From Acinetobacter calcoaceticus (GTDB lineage Bacteria; Pseudomonadota; Gammaproteobacteria; Pseudomonadales; Moraxellaceae): a DNA stretch of 33,908 nucleotides. The position numbers and the translations under genes are program-made. How positions within the stretch are numbered: position 1 is the first letter of the stretch; every line of letters begins with the position of its first letter. The DNA is taken from positions 1-33,908 of the forward strand of contig NZ_JADVKT010000014.1 of the NCBI RefSeq assembly GCF_016508255.1, given 5' to 3'. The notes beneath the pieces were generated by a model, which was given only the letters and a program-made list of their open reading frames with translations, did not search any database and was not told the DNA's origin. Shown here in pieces: positions 18,396 to 25,791 of this stretch.

Positions 18396-18926
18396 ATGAT
18401 GTATAGCTATCAAGGACAGCACCCAAAAGCCTTACATGAACCATGGGATGGTTGGGTTGCTCCAACAGCAACGCTAATTGGACAAGTAGAGTTGGGGCGT
18501 CAGGTCAGTATTTGGTTTGGAGCTGTAGTACGTGCCGATAACTGCGTAGTTCGAATTGGTGATTTTTCTAATATTCAAGAAAATTCTGTATTGCATACTG
18601 ATGCTGGACTTGAGTTAAATATTGGTGAATATGTCACGGTCGGACATAAAGTCATGCTGCATGGTTGTACGATTGGTGATAATAGTTTGATCGGAATGAA
18701 CGCCGTAATTTTAAATCGAGCTGTGATTGGCAAGAATTGTATTATTGGTGCTAATGCTTTAATTCCTGAAGGGAAGGTGATTCCAGATAATTCGGTGGTT
18801 ATGGGATCGCCCGGCAAAATTGTTAAAACTTTAGATGAAGATGGTGCGGCAAAAATACGCTTGAGTGCATTGCATTATGCTGAACATTTTAAAAGTTATA
18901 GTGATTTAAAAGAATTTAACTTTTAA
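18396..18926 (+). CDS. Gamma carbonic anhydrase-like hexapeptide protein (YrdA/PaaY family)
   Basis: 176 residues forming a left-handed beta-helix trimer of hexapeptide repeats (repeating I/V-G-x-x: LIGQVELGRQVSIWFGAVVR, IGDFSNIQENSVLHTD, IGEYVTVGHKVMLHGCTIGD). Three metal-site histidines are visible in VLHTD and VGHKVMLHGC, as in gamma-class carbonic anhydrases and YrdA/PaaY proteins. Activity in this family is variable and some members are thioesterases, so only the fold and metal site are claimed. ATGs at 18396 and 18399 are both possible. Terminator downstream. Confidence 0.85.
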   Translation: MMYSYQGQHPKALHEPWDGWVAPTATLIGQVELGRQVSIWFGAVVRADNCVVRIGDFSNIQENSVLHTDAGLELNIGEYVTVGHKVMLHGCTIGDNSLIGMNAVILNRAVIGKNCIIGANALIPEGKVIPDNSVVMGSPGKIVKTLDEDGAAKIRLSALHYAEHFKSYSDLKEFNF

Positions 18927-18950
18927 ATCTTTTTTAGCAAAATATTTTTA

Positions 18951-18975
18951 TGCCAAGCACAAGCTTGGCATTTTT
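18951..18975 (+). terminator. Rho-independent terminator after the gamma-CA gene
   Basis: Stem TGCCAAG (18951-18957) / CTTGGCA (18964-18970), 6-nt loop, followed by T5. Confidence 0.85.
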
Positions 18976-19061
18976 ATTTAGAAAGAGAACGACTCGCCTA
19001 TCAGAGCTGAGTGGGGTATCATAACCCTCGTTTTTAATCTGATTTAATACTAAGGTTGTGC

Positions 19062-19727
19062 ATGAAATTGCTGGCGTTGGAAACTGCAAATGAGCAGTGT
19101 TCTATTTCATTAGTCGATGAAACCCAAGAACTGTTTTTTCAACTCGATACGCGGGCGAAAGCACAAACCCAGACCATTTTGCCCATGATTGAGCAGGGGC
19201 TACAACAAACAGGTCTTGAGGTTGCTGGTCTAGATGCGATTGCCTTTAGTCGTGGGCCGGGTTCTTTTAGTGGTGTTCGAATTAATGCAGCTGTGACTCA
19301 GGCATTGGCATGGTCACAAGATTTACCCGTTATTCCTGTTTCGAGTTTGCAAGCTTTAGCTCAAGCGGCATACCGACTTGAAGGTTTGAAACAAGTGACT
19401 GCGGTACTCGATGCACGTATGAACGAAGTTTACATTGCAAGTTATGTTCTAGATGAGCATGGAACTATGCAATGTATTGATGAAGAAAAATTAATGGGCT
19501 ACGAGCCAGCTGCTGCTTACGCAAAACATTGCTTAATTGGTTCGGGCGCCAAGCTACTTCAAGCTGATGCAGATCATCAAACAATTATTGCAACTGCACA
19601 AGATATTGCTTCTATTGCACGTGTTTATGCAGCGCAAAAGCAGTGGGTTGATGCTGAACATGCTTTGCCAGTTTATTTACGTGATGATGCATGGAAAAAA
19701 ATAGCAGATCAGGGTAAAGCAAAATAA
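19062..19727 (+). CDS. tsaB: tRNA threonylcarbamoyladenosine biosynthesis protein TsaB
   Basis: 221 residues. TsaB pairs with TsaD and TsaE in making t6A at position 37 of ANN-reading tRNAs. ASKHA-type starts are visible: MKLLALETANEQCSISLVDE and AFSRGPGSFSGVRIN near residues 60-75, the YeaZ/TsaB signature. A TTG at 19056 would add two residues, but AAGG at 19052-19055 suits the ATG at 19062. rsmJ begins 9 bp after its stop, so the two form an operon of RNA-modification genes. Confidence 0.92.
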   Translation: MKLLALETANEQCSISLVDETQELFFQLDTRAKAQTQTILPMIEQGLQQTGLEVAGLDAIAFSRGPGSFSGVRINAAVTQALAWSQDLPVIPVSSLQALAQAAYRLEGLKQVTAVLDARMNEVYIASYVLDEHGTMQCIDEEKLMGYEPAAAYAKHCLIGSGAKLLQADADHQTIIATAQDIASIARVYAAQKQWVDAEHALPVYLRDDAWKKIADQGKAK

Positions 19728-19736
19728 AGGCTAATC

Positions 19737-20528
19737 ATGCACATATATTTTGAAGTAGATTTTCAAGAACAAGCACAGCACTACCAAGCTGTGCTTTGTT
19801 CTAGAGGCGTGACTGCCGTGTTGCAGTCAGTTGAAAAACTGAATGCACGCTTTTTGCGTTTAAATCCTGAATTGGCACTTTGCGTTGATGAAAACGGGTT
19901 GTGGTTGTCTGCAAATGGCATGAAAATGCAGCCCGACTGGAAAGCTGAAATTTCTCGTTTAAAACGTGCAAGCCTTAAATCAGAAATGATTGCCCGTGCT
20001 TGTCAGCTTGGAGAGAAACCAGTTTTGGTCGATGCTACAGCGGGATTAGGCCATGATAGTTTACTCATGGCTTATTTGGGGGCCGAAATTCAGCTCGTTG
20101 AGCGGCATCCGATTTTATTTACCTTACTTGAAGATGCAAAAGCACACGCTGAGCAAGAGGGTTTTTTAAGCCAGTTTATGGATCGGATTCAACTGGTCTT
20201 TTCCGACTCTGCAAGTTATTTACAACAGTTAGAACAAGAAGCCCAAACGGTTGATGTGGTTTATTTAGACCCGATGTTCCCCCAGCGTGATCAGAATCAT
20301 CAAGCAATCAAAAAGCAAGCTCAAGTTAAAAAACAGATGCAGCTTTTACATCTACTTTTACCCGAAGATGGTGAAATGGATTTAGGCGATAATTTACTGT
20401 TTCTGGCGCAGAAAGTTGCTAAACGTGTGGTGGTTAAACGGCCACGACATGCTATTTTTCTGGCAAATCAAGAACCAGCTCATCAATGGCAAGGAGATGC
20501 TTGTCGTTTTGATGCGTATTTTCAGTAG
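19737..20528 (+). CDS. rsmJ: 16S rRNA (guanine-1516-N2)-methyltransferase RsmJ
   Basis: 263-residue class I SAM-dependent methyltransferase for m2G1516 of 16S rRNA. The SAM motif [19 protein letters not shown] lies at about residues 98-116, the acidic ribose-binding E in LVERHPIL follows, and motif IV is [11 protein letters not shown] near 178-188. This DPMFP form and the C-terminal [11 protein letters not shown] are typical of RsmJ. The N-terminal about 75 residues form the family's small substrate-binding domain. Confidence 0.92.
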   Translation: MHIYFEVDFQEQAQHYQAVLCSRGVTAVLQSVEKLNARFLRLNPELALCVDENGLWLSANGMKMQPDWKAEISRLKRASLKSEMIARACQLGEKPVLVDATAGLGHDSLLMAYLGAEIQLVERHPILFTLLEDAKAHAEQEGFLSQFMDRIQLVFSDSASYLQQLEQEAQTVDVVYLDPMFPQRDQNHQAIKKQAQVKKQMQLLHLLLPEDGEMDLGDNLLFLAQKVAKRVVVKRPRHAIFLANQEPAHQWQGDACRFDAYFQ

Positions 20529-20598
20529 GCTTATGTAAGGTTAGGTTTTATTGCTTGAATAATGCACAAATATATGTGATATAGTTCAAAAGGATGAT

Positions 20599-20655
20599 TG
20601 CTAAAATTCTTAGCAGGCATACACTTAGAGTGCCTGTCAAAAACGAAATTTTTGA
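20599..20655 (+). promoter_or_regulatory. Three dyads in the leader of the C13 peptidase gene
   Basis: TGCTAA (20599-20604)/TTAGCA (20610-20615); CAGGCA (20614-20619)/TGCCTG (20631-20636), overlapping the first; and a perfect TCAAAAA (20637-20643)/TTTTTGA (20649-20655). The last ends 9 bp before the ATG and would sequester the translation start region. They could be a 3' end of rsmJ transcripts or a structured leader. No known element is recognised. Confidence 0.35.
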
Positions 20656-20664
20656 AAACCTTTT

Positions 20665-22116
20665 ATGATTGATCTTAAACCGTCCATTAACTTTTGGCAT
20701 GATTTTAAAAGCAACCAAATTGCCGGAATGTGGCTGTTTTTGGGATCAAGACGTTCTTTACAAATTGTACATCCATCAATTCTTCAGCTCATTGTCTGGG
20801 GAATTTTAGGAGGATGTACTAACTCTCTTTATAGCTGGCTTGTGGCTGGTCAAAGCGGTGATTTCAATTCACAAGGTTTAATTGGTTACGCACTTTGGCC
20901 GTTTATTGCCTTAATTGTCGGTATTTTCTTATCGCAGCGCACCAACCAACCTCGTTTAATGCTAGTACCTGCTTTACTTTGGTTGGTTCTAGATACAAAT
21001 ATTTTATTAATTCAATGTTTAATTCAGTATTTGGGTTCTAACGGCTATCTCAACTTTATCCCAGATGCTATTTACAACGGAATTTTACCAAGCCTATTTG
21101 TAGCTTTGTTCGTGTGGCAAAGTTTGGCAGTGATTTGGGTTTTCTCACGCGAGCTCAAGTGGCCTTGGTGGGAACGTGCACTTGTCATGGTTGCGACTAT
21201 TGCGACTATGGTGGTCTGGCAACTTTCTGTAAAAGATCAACCGATTTGGAAAGTCGAAGATTCAGCTCCAACATTTGCTGAAGATGCTTTTTACGCACAA
21301 AGTAAGCTGCTGAATGATTCTTTAGAACACGTCCAATATGGTGAGCAGGCAAAAAGTCATTGGTATTTTTTAGGCGTGGCAGGTGATAGCTACCAAGATG
21401 TTTTTAAGTCGGAAGTAGTCCGTATTAAAGAACAGTTTGATACACGTTTTGGTACTGTGGGCCGTTCGATGATGTTGGTCAATAATCCAGACACCCGTAC
21501 AGAAATTCCAATTGCTTCTAAAACAAGTATAGAGTTAGCCCTACGCCGTATGGGGCAGCAAATGAACCGTGATAGCGATGTCCTATTTCTATATATGACT
21601 TCACACGGTGAACAAAATCACTTCGAAATTGAAAATGCACCATTAGATTTAGGGCAAGTCGACCCTAAATGGTTACGTGAAACACTAGATAAATCGGGTA
21701 TTCGCTGGCGTGTAATTGTCATCTCGGCCTGTTATTCAGGAAGCTTTATTCCTGCTTTACAGTCTCCTGATACTTTAATTATTACTGCCTCAGCTGCTGA
21801 TAAAACTTCTTTTGGATGTAATAACGAAGCTGACTATACTTATTTTGGTCGAGCTTTCTTTGATTTAGCAATGCGAGAGCAATCTTCAATGAAAGATTCG
21901 TTTAATACTGCTAAGCAAACGGTAACCAAATGGGAAGTGGCTCAAGGTGTAGATCCTTCAGAGCCTCAGTGGATGATTGGTAAAAATATGGAACTCATGC
22001 TACCTCAATTGGAAAAGTATCTATTTCCTCAGCAAAATACGGGTAGTGTAGATATTGCTCAAACAAAAACAGAGGCTAAAAACGATGCAACTCCTGCAAA
22101 AAAACCGCTGCTTTGA
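20665..22116 (+). CDS. Membrane-anchored C13 (legumain-like) peptidase
   Basis: 483 residues. The first about 190 hold four to five hydrophobic segments (about 40-60, 74-92, 98-121, 135-160, 170-187). The soluble domain then has the caspase-like C13 dyad: His314 in FLYMTSHGEQNH and Cys356 in VIVISACYSGSF, followed by ITASAADKTSFGC and YTYFGRAFFDLAM. Family members cleave after Asn in eukaryotes; the bacterial ones are mostly uncharacterised. A periplasmic catalytic domain is inferred. The final 32 bp overlap the fghA start. Leader dyads and a weak ribosome-binding site precede the ATG. Confidence 0.85.
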   Translation: MIDLKPSINFWHDFKSNQIAGMWLFLGSRRSLQIVHPSILQLIVWGILGGCTNSLYSWLVAGQSGDFNSQGLIGYALWPFIALIVGIFLSQRTNQPRLMLVPALLWLVLDTNILLIQCLIQYLGSNGYLNFIPDAIYNGILPSLFVALFVWQSLAVIWVFSRELKWPWWERALVMVATIATMVVWQLSVKDQPIWKVEDSAPTFAEDAFYAQSKLLNDSLEHVQYGEQAKSHWYFLGVAGDSYQDVFKSEVVRIKEQFDTRFGTVGRSMMLVNNPDTRTEIPIASKTSIELALRRMGQQMNRDSDVLFLYMTSHGEQNHFEIENAPLDLGQVDPKWLRETLDKSGIRWRVIVISACYSGSFIPALQSPDTLIITASAADKTSFGCNNEADYTYFGRAFFDLAMREQSSMKDSFNTAKQTVTKWEVAQGVDPSEPQWMIGKNMELMLPQLEKYLFPQQNTGSVDIAQTKTEAKNDATPAKKPLL

Positions 22117-22930
22117 GGGTGAGCAGCGTATATACCAATTTGAATCTCAGTTGTTAAAAGGACCAGCTAAGTTTGGTGTTTATTTGCCACCGGCTGCATT
22201 GGAAGGTAAAGCTTGTTCAACATTGTTTTACCTTGCTGGGTTAACGTGTACTGAAGAAACCTTTGCCATAAAAGCACATGCACAGCATATGGCAGCACAA
22301 CTCAGTCTCATATTGATTACACCTGACACTTCTCCTCGTGGAGAGCAAGTCGCAGCAGGGGATCATTGGGATTTAGGTCAAGGTGCAGGCTTTTATATTA
22401 ATGCCACACAAGCGCCTTGGTCTGAGCATTATCAAATGGAAAGCTATTTAATTGATGAGTTATATCCACTCATTTTGAAAAGTTTTTCTGTAAATGCTCA
22501 ACAAGTTGGTATCTTTGGGCACTCAATGGGTGGCCACGGTGCACTAACTTTAGCGTTTAAATATCCTGAGAAGTTTAAGTCTGTATCTGCTTTTGCTCCG
22601 ATCTGCGCACCAACTGAATGTGCATGGGGAGACAAAGCTTTTAGTCATTACTTAGGGAATGACCGCGATAGCTGGTTGGCTCATGATGCCACAGCTTTAG
22701 TCTCAAAAAATGGTGCAGTATTTAACGAAATTTTGGTTGATCAGGGCTTAGATGACCAATTTTATGAACAGCTTCACCCTGAAAAATTTAAGCAAGCATG
22801 TTTAAAAGCGGGACAGCCTTTAACTTTAAGACAACATGCTGGCTATGATCATGGCTATTACTTTATTCAAACCTTTATGGATGAGCATTTACAGTTTCAT
22901 GCAATCCAGTTAGAAAAGGTAAATGGCTAA
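22085..22930 (+). CDS. fghA: S-formylglutathione hydrolase
   Basis: 281-residue esterase D-type alpha/beta hydrolase that finishes glutathione-dependent formaldehyde oxidation by splitting S-formylglutathione. Nucleophile Ser in FGHSMGGHGAL (about residue 148), Asp in DQGLDDQFY and His in AGYDHGYYF complete the triad; FYLAGLTCTEETF near 50-62 is the oxyanion region. AGAGG at 22069-22074 supports ATG 22085 over TTG 22055. It starts inside the C13 peptidase gene. The usual partner, glutathione-dependent alcohol dehydrogenase, is not in the window. Its stop abuts the convergent DUF2218 stop with no gap. Confidence 0.92.
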   Translation: MQLLQKNRCFEGEQRIYQFESQLLKGPAKFGVYLPPAALEGKACSTLFYLAGLTCTEETFAIKAHAQHMAAQLSLILITPDTSPRGEQVAAGDHWDLGQGAGFYINATQAPWSEHYQMESYLIDELYPLILKSFSVNAQQVGIFGHSMGGHGALTLAFKYPEKFKSVSAFAPICAPTECAWGDKAFSHYLGNDRDSWLAHDATALVSKNGAVFNEILVDQGLDDQFYEQLHPEKFKQACLKAGQPLTLRQHAGYDHGYYFIQTFMDEHLQFHAIQLEKVNG

Positions 22931-23203
22931 TTAATGCTGCCATTCCACCTGAAATTCTTGTTGAGCCATACGGTTTAGATGATCAAGGACAACTTTTTCT
23001 AAGTGGTCGTGGTCATCTAATTGGCTATCGATAGCAACGTTTAATTGCTCTGTTGCAGGTGCCAGCATAATGGTTGCTGTAGGCATTAAAATTTTGAAAT
23101 CTTGTTCAGTTTCTTGTACTTCAAATTTATGTTTCCAATGATTAACTAGACGTTTTGCAATACGTTTACCATCGTTTGTTAATAGATGAGTTGTGCTTTT
23201 CAT
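22931..23203 (-). CDS. DUF2218 family protein
   Basis: 90 residues from ATG 23203, with GAGGA seven bases upstream; longer in-frame starts up to 23239 lack this. The pattern (TNDGKRIAKRLVNHWKHKF, ILMPTATIMLAP, LDDHDHLEKVVLDHLNRMA) matches small DUF2218 proteins of unknown function, here with several His residues. It converges on fghA without a terminator and diverges from rpe. Confidence 0.8.
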   Translation of the reverse strand: MKSTTHLLTNDGKRIAKRLVNHWKHKFEVQETEQDFKILMPTATIMLAPATEQLNVAIDSQLDDHDHLEKVVLDHLNRMAQQEFQVEWQH

Positions 23204-23338
23204 TATAAATCCTCGCATTGGTTTAATGTACCTTAACAAATTCGTTTAGCGCTTAGCATCCTATTGTTGCAACATTACGTTGCAAGTTTGAAATGTTGCC
23301 ATTTGAGCAAGGAAGAGCGGCCCAATTAGGTGGTTTTT

Positions 23339-23347
23339 TGTTATAAT
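23339..23347 (+). promoter_or_regulatory. Extended -10 promoter element for rpe
   Basis: TG at 23339-23340, one base, then a perfect TATAAT at 23342-23347. There is no good -35, which extended -10 promoters can lack. Expected start near 23354, about 33 bases before the rpe ATG. Confidence 0.55.
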
Positions 23348-23386
23348 TTAAGTCTCTCCTTAAATTTTTAGCCAGGTCATCCACCT

Positions 23387-24073
23387 ATGTCCAAGCCTTA
23401 TTTGATTGCTCCTTCTATTTTATCTGCAGACTTTGCTCGTTTAGGGGAAGATGTAGACAAAGTTTTAGCCGCAGGTGCAGATGTAGTGCATTTTGATGTG
23501 ATGGATAATCACTACGTTCCAAATTTAACTTTTGGTGCCGGTGTGTGTAAGGCTTTAAAAAAATATGGAATTAAAGCTCCTGTTGATGTGCACTTAATGG
23601 TATCTCCAGTTGATCGTATCATTGGAGACTTTTTGGAAGCTGGTGCTGATATTATTACCTTCCACCCCGAAGCATCTCATCACATTGATCGTTCATTACA
23701 GTTGATTAAGTCAGGTGGTGCTAAAGCTGGTTTAGTCTTTAACCCAGCAACGCCATTACATTATTTAGATTATGTACTTGATAAAGTTGACCAAATTTTA
23801 TTAATGAGCGTAAACCCGGGTTTTGGTGGGCAAAAGTTCATTCCGATGACTTTAGAAAAATTACGTGAAGCTCGTAAAATCATTGATGCGAGTGGCCGTG
23901 ATATTCGCTTAGAAGTTGATGGTGGCGTTGGTCCTGCAAATATTCGTGAAATTGCGGAAGCGGGCGCGGATATGTTTGTTGCTGGTTCAGCAATTTTTGG
24001 TCAGCCAGATTATAAAGTAGTGATTGATCAAATGCGTGCGGAGCTTGCAAAAGTTGGTAGCGTTGACGCTTAA
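23387..24073 (+). CDS. rpe: Ribulose-phosphate 3-epimerase
   Basis: 228-residue TIM-barrel enzyme interconverting ribulose 5-phosphate and xylulose 5-phosphate in the pentose phosphate pathway. Signatures: [17 protein letters not shown] (6-22), [18 protein letters not shown] with metal-binding His and Asp, [26 protein letters not shown] and the C-terminal VDGGV and FVAGSAIFG phosphate site. Gene symbol and start are canonical. A 12-bp repeat array starts 26 bp after its stop. Confidence 0.96.
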   Translation: MSKPYLIAPSILSADFARLGEDVDKVLAAGADVVHFDVMDNHYVPNLTFGAGVCKALKKYGIKAPVDVHLMVSPVDRIIGDFLEAGADIITFHPEASHHIDRSLQLIKSGGAKAGLVFNPATPLHYLDYVLDKVDQILLMSVNPGFGGQKFIPMTLEKLREARKIIDASGRDIRLEVDGGVGPANIREIAEAGADMFVAGSAIFGQPDYKVVIDQMRAELAKVGSVDA

Positions 24074-24099
24074 AAACAAGTATTAAACAGAGAGTAATC

Positions 24100-24159
24100 T
24101 TGTGGATAACTTTGTTTATAACTGTATGGATAACTGTGTTGATAACCATATGGATAAGA
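24100..24159 (+). repeat. 12-bp imperfect tandem repeat containing DnaA-box-like sequences
   Basis: Five consecutive 12-bp units: TTGTGGATAACT, TTGTTTATAACT, GTATGGATAACT, GTGTTGATAACC and ATATGGATAAGA. The first holds TGTGGATAA, the exact complement of the DnaA box TTATCCACA. The others differ from the box at one or more positions. The reverse strand is open through it, but the encoded VINTVIHTVINKVIHK is a by-product of the repeat. Confidence 0.75.
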
Positions 24160-24213
24160 TGTTGGTAAAATAAACAAAATTAGATCAACCGTTTATTCGT
24201 TAAGCTAAATACT

Positions 24214-24244
24214 TAAAAAAAGAACGTTTTGGCGTTCTTTTTTT
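24214..24244 (+). terminator. Rho-independent terminator downstream of rpe
   Basis: Core GAACG (24222-24226) / CGTTC (24233-24237), extended by an A run pairing with the T7 run to 24244. It lies 140 bp beyond rpe, so the repeat array would be in the rpe mRNA 3' end. The A and T runs allow function in both directions. Confidence 0.75.
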
Positions 24245-24430
24245 ATACCAATTGAATATTTTATCATCTGATTTTTTATTAAGCTTAACTAAAAAACAAC
24301 CTGTGCAAAAAACGATAGGGCTCTGTGTAAAAATCTTTTAGGAATAGATAAGTATAAAACTGTAAAAGTGTCATGAAAAATAAAGCTAAATTTGCTTTAA
24401 TAAGATTTTAGTAAGAGATTTAGATAATTA

Positions 24431-25252
24431 ATGACGATAAAAATTTTAGCGGTAGATATGGATGGGACTTTTCTTAATTCTAAGAAGCAGTACAACAAAG
24501 CACGTTTTTTAAAACAGTACGAACAACTTAAACAAAATAATATTCATTTCGTCGTTGCCAGTGGTAACCAATTAGCAAAGCTTGTTACTTATTTTCCAGA
24601 AATTAGTCATGAAATTGCTTTTATTGCAGAAAATGGCGCGCACGTTGTAGATGCAGGGCAAGAAATAGCTTTTGCTCATTTAAGCCACGAACAATTTACT
24701 GAAATTTTAAAAGCAATTGACTCAGTATATATATCTAAAATGGTCATCTGCGGGAAACAGAGCGCATATGTACATCGCAGTATGAACGCCGAGGACTATG
24801 CCAAAGTTGCTCATTATTTTGAGAAGTTAACAGTTATAGATGATTTTTATGCACTAAATGATCTGGTATGCAAAATCACTTTTACTGCTGATGAAAATGG
24901 GAGTTTTACTGTTTTTGAACATTTCCAACAGCAAAATTTTGTTGCAGATAAAATCTTGGTTCCTGTCTCAAGTGGCTTTGGCTTCATCGATTTGATACTT
25001 CCAGATCAGCATAAAGCACATGGTTTAAAGCTTTTACAGCAGAAATGGAATGTTGAATCAAAAGAAATTGCTGCGATTGGTGATAACAATAATGATATTC
25101 AGATGATTAGAGCGGTGGACTATGGATTTGCAGTTGAAAATGCCATAGATGCTTTAAAAGCAGTAGCACCTTACACAACCGGAAGTAATGAACAAGAAGG
25201 TGCATTGCAGGTTATAGATCTGCTACTTCAGCACCAAGCTCCATTTTCTTAA
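24431..25252 (+). CDS. Cof-type HAD-IIB family hydrolase
   Basis: 273 residues. HAD motif I is at VDMDGTFLN (nucleophile Asp9 and Asp11), motif II at VVASGNQ, a Lys for motif III in the 190-200 region, and motif IV in IAAIGDNNNDIQMI near 211-224. The large insert between II and III is the type IIB cap that selects substrates, often sugar phosphates or cofactors such as FMN or pyridoxal phosphate. The substrate cannot be told from sequence. A short Shine-Dalgarno-like GAGA is rather far from the ATG. Confidence 0.88.
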   Translation: MTIKILAVDMDGTFLNSKKQYNKARFLKQYEQLKQNNIHFVVASGNQLAKLVTYFPEISHEIAFIAENGAHVVDAGQEIAFAHLSHEQFTEILKAIDSVYISKMVICGKQSAYVHRSMNAEDYAKVAHYFEKLTVIDDFYALNDLVCKITFTADENGSFTVFEHFQQQNFVADKILVPVSSGFGFIDLILPDQHKAHGLKLLQQKWNVESKEIAAIGDNNNDIQMIRAVDYGFAVENAIDALKAVAPYTTGSNEQEGALQVIDLLLQHQAPFS

Positions 25253-25265
25253 CTGAAAAAGATCC

Positions 25266-25347
25266 ATCGCTTAGAGCTGAAAATTGTATATCTACAAAAA
25301 CTTGGTTATGCTAATCGGGTTAAGATCATCCATCGGCTCTAGGCGAT
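25266..25347 (+). promoter_or_regulatory. Long-range inverted repeat upstream of the copper genes
   Basis: ATCGCTTAGAGC (25266-25277) pairs with GCTCTAGGCGAT (25336-25347) over 12 positions with one G-U pair, enclosing 58 nt. The right arm ends 8 bp before the ATG at 25356 and contains its likely GGCGA ribosome-binding site. Whether it is a leader RNA fold or a DNA operator pair cannot be decided here. Confidence 0.4.
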
Positions 25348-25355
25348 AACCCCCA

Positions 25356-25751
25356 ATGGCACTACAACACTTACGCAAGTATGCTTGGTTTGTGTTCCTA
25401 ATGGCTTTAGTCATTGGGTGGAGTGGCGTGTCTATTGCTCAGACACCTATGCAGCATGATCTTCACACTATGCCATGTTATAGTGAAAAAATTTCGCATG
25501 AAAATATGCATGGTCATGCTAGTGATCAAGCCATATGCCATCAATCTATGGATCAGATCTCTCACCAGCATGGTGAGCATTGTAAGGACTGTAACCCTGT
25601 ACATTGTCAGATTGTGAATCTGGCATTACAGCAAGTCGTGCCAGATGTTGAATCACAATTTATTCACATCCCATCTCAATTTAGCAGTGTTTATCAGGCT
25701 CAGCATTTAGCTGGATACTGGCAAGAGATTTTACGTCCACCTAAAGCTTAA
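25356..25751 (+). CDS. Small His/Cys/Met-rich exported protein of the copper cluster
   Basis: 131 residues. The N-terminal hydrophobic segment (LRKYAWFVFLMALVIGWSGVS) ends at IAQ/A, a signal peptide or anchor. The next about 60 residues hold 10 His and 5 Cys, with CHQSM, HGEHCKDC and VHCQ clusters able to bind Cu(I) or Cu(II). The C-terminus ILRPPKA resembles DUF2946-like proteins found upstream of copper genes. It is 40 bp before copA and likely heads the operon. A periplasmic copper-binding or sensing role is inference. Confidence 0.7.
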   Translation: MALQHLRKYAWFVFLMALVIGWSGVSIAQTPMQHDLHTMPCYSEKISHENMHGHASDQAICHQSMDQISHQHGEHCKDCNPVHCQIVNLALQQVVPDVESQFIHIPSQFSSVYQAQHLAGYWQEILRPPKA

Positions 25752-25791
25752 TCCTTTCTTACTTATTTTTTAATTAAAAAGGATTACAGCA

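Larger units (their letters stand above)
24074..24430. other. Intergenic region between rpe and the HAD gene
   Basis: About 357 bp with no supported gene. It contains the 12-bp repeat array (24100-24159), a terminator (24214-24244), then about 185 bp of AT-rich DNA that must hold the HAD gene promoter. A small dyad AAAGC/GCTTT occurs at about 24380-24397; no firm promoter hexamers can be assigned. Confidence 0.4.

Noticed and set aside
23880..24149. 89-codon reverse frame starting in the 12-bp repeats
   Set aside because: The start residues are a translation of the repeat and the rest lies antisense to rpe.
24100..24159. Repeat array as a CRISPR
   Set aside because: Units are 12 bp, contiguous and degenerate, with no spacers and no cas genes.
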